The notes under the pieces are model-generated. The model was given only the letters and a program-made list of their open reading frames with translations. It made no database searches and was not told where the DNA came from. Both the position numbers and the translations under genes were made by a program. This document shows, piece by piece, positions 1-10,900 of a stretch of 42,665 nt of DNA. The DNA lies in contig CAIVPX010000060.1 in NCBI GenBank assembly GCA_903907905.1, positions 1-42,665 of the forward strand. The letters are read 5' to 3'. The stretch's first letter is position 1. Each line of letters starts with the position of its first letter. Origin of the DNA: an uncultured bacterium (GTDB taxonomy: Bacteria; Pseudomonadota; Gammaproteobacteria; Burkholderiales; Burkholderiaceae_E).

Positions 1-1
1 C

Positions 2-1945
2 CGGCTGGTGGGCGGTACCGGCGACGATGTTTACGGCGTGGACGATCCCACTGACGAGATCGTCGAGTTGGCGGGTGAGGGCTTTGATACGGTCCAGGCG
101 TCCGTTTCATACACGCTCGTCTCGGGATCGAGTCTCGAGGGCCTGACGCTGTTGGGCACGGCCTCGCTGAGCGGCACGGGGAACGAACTTGCCAATGTGA
201 TCACCGGCAACTCGGGCAGCAACGGTCTGATTGGTGGGGCGGGCGATGACACCCTTTCAGGGGCCGGGGGCAACGACACCATCGAAGGCGGCACGGGCAA
301 TGATCGAGTGGCTGGCGGCCCTGGGGACGATACCTATGTCATCGACGTCGCCGCTGACGTGATCGTCGAACTGACCGGCGAAGGCTTCGACACCGTCGAG
401 TCGCCAGTGTCTTTTACACTCGCCGGGGCTTCGAATATCGAAGCGCTGACCCTGACAGGCAACGCGTTGCTCACGGGAGAAGGCAACGAACTCTCGAACC
501 TGATCATCGGCAACGCTGCGGCCAACACCCTGTCCGGAGGTCTGGGCGACGATACCCTCCAGGGGGGCGCCGGTGATGACCTGTATCTCGTCGATAGCCC
601 CGGCGATATCGTGGTCGAACGGTCGGGAGCGGGCAACGATCGTATCGACACCAGCGTGTCGTACGGACTGCCGGATGAAGTCGAGGATCTGACGCTGCTC
701 GGCACGAACCCGATCAGCGGCAGCGGAAACCGTCTGGCAAATCGAATCACCGGCAATTCAGCGTCCAACCTTCTGCTGGGCGGGTTGGGCGATGACGCAC
801 TCAATGGAGGGTTGGGAACCGATACCCTCGATGGTGGAGACGGTAACGACACCCTGGATGGTGGCCCCGGAGACGACAGTCTGGTCGGTGGCCCGGGCGA
901 CGATGTCTACATCGTCAACGTCACCAGCGACGGGGTCGTCGAAGGCCTTGATGCGGGCTTCGACACGGTTCAGTCGCCCGTGTCCTACTCCCTTTCGACG
1001 ACGCCCAACATCGAGGCGCTCACACTGCTCGGATCGCTCGCGCTGACGGGCGACGGCAATGACCTCGCCAATCGGATCGTGGGCAACGCGGGCGCCAATA
1101 CGCTGAGCGGTGCCGCTGGCAATGACACCCTGGACGGTGGCGCGGGTAACGACCGCATGCTCGGCGGCGTGGGCGATGACGTTTATCTCGTCGACAGCAG
1201 CGGCGACGTGGTGGTCGAGCTTATCGGCGAGGGCGATGACATCATTCAGTCGACGCTGTCCTTTTCGCTCGTTTCGACGGCTGCGGTCGAAGGATTGGCG
1301 CTGCTCGGCACCGCGGCGCTGGCCGGTACGGGCAATTCGCTGGCGAACCGGATCTTCGGCAACGTGGCCGCCAATGCTCTGAGCGGTGGCCTGGGCAATG
1401 ACCTTCTGGACGCAGGCGCGGGCGATGATGTGCTCGACGGTGGCGAGGGCGACGATGCCCTCGCGGGCGGGGCAGGCAACGACCTGCTGGACGGCGGGGC
1501 GGGCATCGACACCCTGTCGGGTGGAGATGGCGATGACCGGTATGTCATCGACAGCATCGGCGACGTCGTCAACGAGGCTGCGGGCGCAGGCACCGATTCG
1601 GTGCAGTCGGGCCTGTCGTACGCGCTACCGGAGAACGTCGAGACACTGATCCTCGTCGGCGCCAACCCGATCGACGGTACCGGCAATCGCCTTGCCAATT
1701 CGATCATCGGCAACGATGGCGACAATCGACTGAGCGGTGGCGCGGGCAACGATAGCCTCAGCGGGGGGGCCGGGCGTGACACGGCCGTCTATTCGGGCAA
1801 GGCGTCGGGCTATTCGATCGAGCCCTGCGAATCGGGCGCCAGTATCGTGGTCAGGGACCTCGATCCAACCGACGGTGACGAAGGCAGCGACACGTTATCA
1901 GGGATCGAATGCCTGTCGTTCAGCGACCGACTTGTCGATGTGCAG
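2..1945 (+). repeat. RTX block 1: six long units
   Basis: Six units of roughly 90-110 residues. Each has G-x-G-D-D-x-Y-x-V-D, an acidic stretch, D-x-V-x-(S/A)-x-V-S-(Y/F)-x-L, then L-T-L-x-G and G-N-x-L-A-N-x-I-x-G-N, linked by a variable number of calcium-binding nonapeptides. The block ends near 1773-1945 in an R-D-T-A-V-Y segment followed by G-I-E-C-L-S-F, which resembles caps that close RTX blocks in serralysin-type proteins. Confidence 0.9.
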
Positions 1946-4900
1946 CTTCGACTCACGCTCCGGCCGAGCCAGGAGCGTGTCGTCAATACGTATACCGGGG
2001 TGCGAACCGGTCAGAACACTTATACCAACGGCGACCAATGGAAGGTCTCGGGTACTCGCCTGGCCGATGGTAGCTACGTATTTGTTTGGGAGTCGTATTA
2101 CCAGGATGGAAACAACTGGGGGATGTACGGCCAACGCTTTGACGCGCTCGGCGCACCGATAGGTGGCGAATTTCGGCTGAACGCGACGACGACGGGTGAT
2201 CAGAGCTCGAGCGACGATGGCGCTCTCCAATCGGTTGCGGCACTTCAAGGTGGTGGATTCGTCGCGGTCTGGCGTTCAAACGTAGCCGTCTCGGGAGGGG
2301 TATGGGACGTCATCGCTCAGCGATTCGACGCCAATGGTCTTCGTGTCGGGGCGGAGACGGTCGTCAACACTTGGCAGATCAACGAGCAGCGCGAGGCCAA
2401 TGTTACGGCGCTCAAAGACGGTGGGTTTCTCGTCGCTTGGATCAGTAACGCTCAGGATGGGTCGCAGTGGGGCGTTTACGCCCAAAGATTCGCGGCGGAC
2501 GGTAACCGAGTTGGAAGCGAGTTTCTAGCCAACACTGTGACGATCAATTCGCAGCTCTGGCCATTTGTCACGACACTTTCTGGCGGCGGAACAGTCGTCG
2601 CCTGGAGAGATGACAGCTCGGGCGACGTTAAGGCTCAGATCCTTACGGCAGAGGGATTGAAGTCCGGCGGCGAATTCACGGTGAACACCTACACGTCAGG
2701 CGTCCAACACCAGGTGTCCCTGGCGGGCACACCCGATGGTGGATTCTGGGCCGTATGGGCTTCCCAGAACCAGGATGGCAGCGATTTTGGGGTCTACCTG
2801 CAACGGTTCTCGGTTGGCGGCGTCAAGGTCGGTGGTGAGATTCGTGCGAATTCCACGACCTGGGGGCCGCAATTTCAGCCGCAGATCGCGGTTCAGGCAG
2901 ACGGTAGCTTCATGGTCGCGTGGACATTTCTTGAACAGACAGGGACCTTCTCGGTCGCCGGGCAGCGCTTTGATCCTTCGGGAGCGATGTTGGGAGGAGA
3001 AACTGTTCTGAATGTTCAAACCTTGAGGTCCGAGCGACCCGATCTGGTTGCGTTGGCCTCGGGCGGATATGTCATCGCCTGGCAGTCGAGCGTTGGTGAT
3101 GGTATTGGCTATGGTGTATTGAGCAATCGGAGCGAGGCCGACGCCGGCGTCGTCATCGACCTCGGCAGCGGCGTCGATGTGAATCTCGCCGACCTTCCCA
3201 GCGCGGGCAGCGTGGTTGCCGGCAGTCTCATCGTGTCCTCGGGCAGTGGCGCCGATCGGCTGACGGGATCGATCCGGGCCGACTTCATGTCGACGCAGGC
3301 GGGCAACGACACGCTGATCGGCGGCGAGGGCAACGACACGCTCGATGGCGGCACCGGCGACGATCGCATGCAAGGCGGCGCGGGCGACGATGTCTATCGC
3401 GTCGATGCGCCGGGCGACCTCGTGCTCGAAGCCGTCAACGAGGGCGTTGATACCGTCGAATCGACGGTGTCCTTCACCCTGGGCGCGGGCGCCAGCATCG
3501 AGGTGCTGACGCTGCTCGGGCCCGGCGCGCTCGAGGCCACGGGCAACGAATTCGCCAACCGGATGCTGGGCACCGGCGCTGCCAACACCCTGGACGGCGG
3601 CGGGGGCGCTGACAGCTTGTCGGGCGGCGAGGGCGACGATCTTTACATCGTCGACAACCCGGGCGACGTGGTGATCGAGCTCGCAGCGGGCGGATCCGAT
3701 ACGGTGCGCGCGAGCGTGACCTATGCGCTGCCCGACAATGTCGAGGCACTCGTGCTCTCGGGCAGCGCCGCGATTGATGGCACGGGCAACGCGCTCGACA
3801 ATGCGCTCAATGGAAATTCGTCCGCAAACCGGCTGACAGGTGGTGCGGGTAATGACACGCTCGATGGCGGCGCCGGGACTGACACCCTGCAGGGCGGCGC
3901 CGGCGACGACACCTACGTCGTCGATACCACCGATGACCTCGTGCTCGAAGCGGCCGCTGAGGGCGTTGACTGGGTCCGTGCGTCCGCCGACTACACCCTG
4001 CCCGCCAACGTCGAAAACCTTGCCCTCGCGGCCGGGCTGGCGCTTACCGGCAGCGGCAACGAGCTTGCGAATCTTATGCTCGGGGCCGCCGGCGCTCAGA
4101 CCTTGCTTGGCGGTGCGGGCGATGACACGCTCGATGGGGGGGCCGATGACGACAGCCTGGCGGGTGGTGCCGGCGACGATGTCTACCGGGTCGACAGCGC
4201 GCGAGATCTGATTCTCGAAGCGGCCGGGGGCGGCAATGATCTCGTACTCGCCGCGGCATCGTATGGTCTCGCCGACAACATCGAGCGGCTCACCCTCACC
4301 GGCGTTGACGCCCTCGACGGTTCGGGCAACGCGCAAGCCAATTTCATCACCGGCAACGACGCGGCCAACAGGCTCACGGGCGGCGCGGGCGACGACACCC
4401 TCGATGCCGGTGCCGGCGACGACTCGCTCGACGGCGGTGCGGGCCAGGACGTCCTGCAGGGCGGTGCCGGCAATGACAGCTATGTCATCGACACGCTGGC
4501 CGATACGCTTCTCGAACTGCCGTCCGCCGGTATCGACACGGTGATCGCGCCCTTCGAATACACGCTGCCTGCCAATTTCGAAAACTTCACGCTGTCGGGT
4601 TCGGGCGCGACGCGCGCCACCGGCAACGAGCTGACCAACGTGCTCACCGGCAACGAGGCCGACAATCTGCTGTCGGGTCTGGCTGGAGCCGACACGCTTC
4701 TGGGCGCCGGGGGCCGCGATACCCTCGACGGCGGTGCCGACACCGATCGCCTGGCGGGCGGGCCCGGCGACGACCTCTATCTCGTCGATAACGCGGGCGA
4801 TGTCATCGTCGAGCAGGCCGGTGAGGGTCTCGATCGTGTCGAGTCGTCCGTGTCCTACGTGCTCGCCGCGAATGTCGAGCACCTGCTGCTCACCGGCATG

Positions 4901-7900
4901 CAGGTCATCAACGGTTCGGGCAGTGAGCTTGCCAACTTCATCACCGGCAATGCCGCCGCCAACAATCTCTCGGGTGGCGCCGGTGATGACACGCTCGAGG
5001 GCTTGGACGGCAATGACACCCTCGAAGGTGGTGCGGGGGTCGACCGTCTGGTGGGCGGCCCGGGCGACGACGTCTATGCGGTCGATGTCGCGGCCGACGT
5101 GCTGATCGAACTTGCCGCGCAAGGCACCGATCTCGTCTGGGCCTCTGGCAGCTTCACCCTCCCGGCGCAGGTCGAGAACCTCCTGCTCGTCGGGACGAAC
5201 CCGATTGAGGGCGCCGGCAACGAACTGGCCAACCTGCTGACTGGGAATTTGGCCGCCAACGTATTGCGGGGTGGGGCCGGCAACGACACGCTCGACGGCG
5301 CCGCGGGCGTGGACACGCTCGCCGGTGGACCGGGCGACGACACCTATCGGGTCGAGTCGTCGGCCGACGTGATTCTCGAGCTTGCGAACGAGGGAAGCGA
5401 TCTCGTCAACGCAAGCGCGAACTACACGCTCTCGGCGAACATCGAGTCGCTCACCCTCGCCGGCAGCGCGCCGATCGACGGGACAGGCAACGAGCTGGGC
5501 AACCTGATCACCGGCAATGCGGGCGCCAACCGGCTGGCCGGTGGTCTGGCGAATGACACGATCCTGGGTGGCGCGGGGAACGACACCGTGGACGGCGGCG
5601 CGGGCGACGACAGCCTGGTCGGCGGCGCAGGGGATGACGTGTTCATGGTCGACTCGCTCGCGGACAAGCCCATCGAGGCCGTGAGCGAGGGCTTCGACAC
5701 CATTCAGTCGATGATTTCGTTCACGCTGACGTCGAACTCGAACATCGAGGCCCTGAAGCTGCTGGGCGCGTTGCCTCTGACCGGAACCGGCAATGAACTG
5801 GCCAATGTGCTGACGGGCAACGCGGGTGCCAACACGCTCTCGGGTGCCGCGGGGAACGACACGCTCGATGGCGGCCCCTCTCCAGATCGTCTCGATGGGG
5901 GGACGGGCGACGACACCTACATCGTCGATAATTTTCTCGACACCGTCATCGAGCAGGCATCGGCGGGTACCGATCTCGTGCTCTTCGATCAGCAGTGGGG
6001 GGAGGCGGATCTTCTCCGGGTGATCGGCAGCTACACGCTCAGTGCCAACGTCGAAAACCTGACCCTCACGGGGCTCGATGCATTCGGCGGCATCGGCAAT
6101 ACGCTCCCCAATATTCTCAGGGGCAACGCGCTGGCCAACAGCCTGAGCGGACTCGACGGCAACGACGCGCTGTTTGGCGGCGATGGCAACGACACGCTCG
6201 ATGGTGGCGTTGGCGTCGACACGCTCAGTGGTGGAGCGGGCGATGATCTCTACCTCATCGACAGCGTGGCCGATCAGGTGTCCGAGCTGGCGGCTGAGGG
6301 GCTCGATCGCATTCAGGCCTCGGTCACCTTCACGCTCCCCGCTAATGTGGAGCAGCTGGTGCTGACCGGCACGGCGTCGCTCTCCGGGACAGGCAACGAC
6401 CTCGACAACTGGATGCTTGGCAATGGCGCGTCCAACACCCTCTCCGGCGGTCTGGGCAAGGACACGCTCGACGGGGGCGGCGGCAGCGACCGCCTGGTGG
6501 GCAACGCGGGCGACGATGTCTACATGGTGGATAGCGTCGATGATGTCATCGTCGAGGTAGCGGGCGAGGGGCTGGATCGCGTCGAGAGCACGGTCTCGTA
6601 TGCCTTGCCCGCGAGCATCGAGACGCTGCTGCTGTCGGGCGTGGCGGCGCTCAATGCGACGGGTAATGATCTGGCCAACCTTCTGTCGACCGGCTGGGGG
6701 GCCAACAGTCTCTTTGGCCTAGCGGGCGATGACACGCTGCTTGCCGGCGCGGGCAACGACACGCTCGACGGCGGCGCGGGGAACGACAGCCTCGTCGGGG
6801 GACTGGGTGATGACCTGTATGTGGTCGACAGCGCGGGCGATCAGATTGTCGAGCTTGCTGGCGGTGGACTGGACACCGTCCAGTCGAGTGTCGGCTTTAC
6901 CCTGCCCGCCGGGGTCGAGACGCTGCAGCTCGTGGGCTCGGCGGCTGTCAGCGCCATCGGCAACGCCCTCGCGAATCAGCTCGTGGGAAATGCCGCCGCG
7001 AACGCGCTCACAGGCGGGGCCGGGCTGGACACGCTCGACGGCGGCGCCGGCGCCGATACGCTCTCCGGCGGAACGGGTGACGACCTCTACACGGTCGACA
7101 ATGCGCTCGACGTGATCGTCGAACTCGTCGATGAGGGCAACGACCAGGTGCTGTCGTCGGTCAGTTTCGTCCTGCCCGACGATGTGTACGTTGAGTCGAT
7201 CGTGCTGACGGGTACGGCCTCGATCAACGCCAGCGGCAATCGCGGCAACAACCGATTGACCGGCAATGCGGCCGCCAACAGCCTTGCGGGTGGCGCGGGC
7301 GATGATGCGGTCTCAGGCGCAGCCGGCAACGACACGCTCGATGGTGGGGCGGGCAATGATTCGCTCTCGGGCGGGTCGGGCGACGACACCTACCTCGTCG
7401 ATGCGACCGGTGATCTCGTCGATGAGCGAAGCGATGAGGGGATCGACCTCGTGCAGGCGAACGTGAGCGCGGCCCTGCCGGCGAACGTGGAGAACCTGAC
7501 GCTGACCGGAAACTCGGCGCTCAGTGGTCTGGGCAATGCGCTGGCCAACGTGATCCATGGCAACCCTTCGGCCAATCGGCTCGTCGGGTCGAGTGGGAAC
7601 GACAGCCTGTACGGCTTTGACGGCGATGACACCCTCGACGGTGGCTCGGGTAACGACCTGCTGACGGGCGGAGCGGGCAATGACCGCTATGTCGTCGACA
7701 GCAGCGCCGACCTGATCGTGGAGACCACAGGGGGCGGCAGTGACGCCGTGCTGTCCTGGGTGTCCTACACAGTGCCCGCGGAAGTCGAAAGCCTCACGCT
7801 GGCCGGGGTCGCCCCCCTCACTGCAACGGGCAATGCTTCCGCGAATGTGCTGACCGGAAACGCCGCCGGCAATGCGCTGTGGGGCGGCGCGGGCAGTGAC

Positions 7901-10900
7901 ACCCTCCAGGGCGGCGCGGGTAACGATACGCTCGATGGCGGGGCGGGCGCGGACAGCCTGCAGGGCGGGGCCGGTGACGATGTCTATGTCATCGACAGCG
8001 TCGCGGATGTGATCGTCGAACTCGCGGGTGAAGGTATTGACCTGGTTCAGGTCGGGTTCAGTTGGACACTTCCGCAAAGCGCGACTGGTTCTTTCATCGA
8101 AAACCTCACCCTGACCGGCAGTGCTGCGCTCAACGCCACGGGCAACGATCTCGCGAACGTCCTGTCGGGCAATGCCGGCGCCAACAGCCTTGCGGGGGGC
8201 TCGGGCGCCGACACCCTGATCGGTGGCGGGGGGCGCGATACGCTGCAGGGCGAGTTCGGCGCGGACACCCTCATTGCCATGGGCGAGGGTCACCTGCTGT
8301 CGGGCGGGCCGAATCTGGACCGCTTCATCCTGTCCGGCCTGCTGGGTACCTCGGCCAACCGAATCACTGATTTCGGTGACGGTGAAACCCTTCAGTTGGC
8401 TGACCTGCAAGCTGTGAGCGCGATCCGCATCGGCAACGGCAACGTCACGCCGCAGGGAGTGGTCGAGTACCAGCTCAGCGGGCCTGACACGATCCTGAGC
8501 CTTGGCCTCGATTCCGTGCCGGGGGCTGACGCGATCATCACTCTCAGCGGGTTTGCCCTGGGTGACCGGCTGCGCTTCTCGGGTAATTCCCTGGGCACGG
8601 TGCTCAATGCGGCGCCCACGGGCACCCTGGTGATCGATGGCAAGGCGGAGCAGGGGCAGACCCTGTCAGCGCGTAGCACGCTCGATGACCCCGATGGCCT
8701 GGGCGTGATCGCCTGGCAGTGGTTCTCGGGGGGCAGCGCGATCGCCGGGGCAACGCTCGACACCTTTGCTCCAACCCAGGCCGAAGTTGGTAAACCGATC
8801 AGCGTGAGCGCGAGCTGGTTCGATGGCGGGGGCCGGGCCGAGTCGATCATGAGCATAGTCACCGAGGCGGTGGCCAATGTCAACGACGCGCCGACGGGCA
8901 CGGTCACCCTGAGCGGCGCGGCCGTGCAGGGGCAGGTGCTGTTTGCCGCGGTCAGCGGGCTCGTCGATCCCGATGGCAGCATGTCGCCCGCCGGCTGGCA
9001 GTGGCAGGCTGATGGCGTCGACATCGCGGGCGCGACGGGTGAGGCCTACCGGCTGACTCAAGCCGACGTGGGACGTCACATCACACTGGCCTACGTGCTG
9101 ACGGACGCCTTCGGTAAGGTCGAGCGCGTCACGAGCGCAGCTTCCGCGCGCGTGCTCGGTGTCAACGATGCGCCAGTCGGAACGCTCGGCATCTCGGGCC
9201 TTGCGCAGCAAGGCCAGACCCTGTCGGCCGATACCTCGGGCCTGAGCGATGCGGAGGGTCTGAGCGGCCTCAGCTATCGCTGGCAGTCCGATGGCGTGGA
9301 CATTGTGGGCGCGAACGCCGCATCGCTCGAACTGACTCAAGCACTTGTTGGCACGCGGATCTCGCTGGTGACGAGCTGGACCGACGGTGGAGAAAGCCTC
9401 GAGTCGGTCTCTGCCGCAGTGGCGGGTGTGGTGGCCAATCTCAATGATGCGCCCACCGGCTTGCCGGTCATCGAAGGCAGCCTGATCGATCGCCGCATCC
9501 TCGGCGTCAGCACGGCGGCGATCGCCGATCAGGATGGCCTGGCCGCGTTTGCCTATCAGTGGCGCGCGAACGGCGTGGCACTGGCGGGCGCTACCGGCAG
9601 CACGTATTCGCTGAGTGCATCGGAGGTCGGTAAGCAGATTTCCGTGGCGGTCTCCTACGTCGACACGTTCGGCAACGCCGAGACCGTCGTCAGCGCTGCC
9701 TCGACGCCCGTGCTGGCCTACACCAATGCATCCCCAACGGGCAAGCCTGTCATAGAGGGCTTGCCGGTCGAGACGCAGACGCTGAGCGCGAGCACTGCGT
9801 CGATCGCCGATGCCGATGGTCTGGGCGTTTTTTCCTACCGATGGATGGCCGATGGCGAGATCCTTCCCGGCGCGACCGCGAGCACCTACACCCTGAGGCG
9901 ATCGGACGTGGGGCGCGCGATCAGTGTGGTCGCGAGCTATGTTGATGGGCTCGCGATGCGCCACAGCGTCCAGAGCGTCGCGACCACCCCGGTGATCGAT
10001 CTTGCGCACGCCCCGCGGCCTGCGCTCAGCAGCTATCGCGTCAGCGCCGCACCGGCCTCGGGTGACGTAACCGTGTCGCTCGTGTTCGACTCGGCTGTCA
10101 GCGGTCTGGAGCCTGCCGATTTTTCGCTCACTCAGGGAAGCGTCAAGTCGGTGCTTGCGGTGGACGCCCGGACTTGGCTGCTCACTCTGAAGCCCCCTAC
10201 GGGCAAGGTGGGGATGTTCGGCCTTTCGCTCGCAGAAGGGGCAGTCGTTTCTCAGGCCTTCGGCTCCACCAGCGAGGCGGTCAGGCTAGACGAGGTGTAC
10301 TTCAATTCCCAGGCGCCAATCTACCCGAACGCGATCGTATTGCCCGACAACAGCGTCTCGCCCGGGACGAACACGCTTCGCTTTCCCGTTGTCTATCAAG
10401 GCGTGATCTACTACTGGGACGATCGCGGCGACGCCAAACTGGTCCGCGGCAACCTGGTCGTGCAGGACTACAGCGCGGGGGCGGTGTCGCTGACCCTGCC
10501 CACGCTCAGTGAACTCGGCATGCTGTTCCGGTACGGCAAGGTGCCGCTTTACCCCGCGAACGGCGGATGGTGGACCGGGCAGGGCTACTGGGCCTATGAG
10601 CCCGGGGGCTACATGGCCGCGCGCTACAAGATCTTCGCTGAATCCCCGTATTTCTCGTATCGCGAGTATTCGGTGTCGCAGTCGGACGGTTATCTCGCCT
10701 ACAAGGTCAGCTACTCGGGCGTCGTGTCGCCGCTCGCCACTTCATCGCCCCTCTCCGAACATGACGGGCCGGCGCAGGACATCGTCTACGTTCGCAGCGG
10801 CAACCTGCAGGAAGCCTTGCAGGCGCCCTTGCTGATCAGCGGCAGCGCCGCGCCGGGTGATGATTACCGATTGAGCGGCGACGTCGTGGTCTCGGGCAAC

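Noticed and set aside
2696-5122. Long open frame of 808 codons on the minus strand under the RTX gene
   Set aside because: It is the antisense shadow of GC-rich RTX repeats; its product is a repetitive echo of the plus-strand repeats with no family features.
1-8600. CRISPR array or tandem DNA repeats in the first 8.6 kb
   Set aside because: The periodicity is protein-level RTX coding repeats with variable DNA sequence and an unbroken frame, not direct repeats with spacers.
8666-10009. 447-codon minus-strand frame under the Ig-like repeats
   Set aside because: Same cause: repeat periodicity and GC bias keep the opposite frame open; no recognisable domain and no good start.
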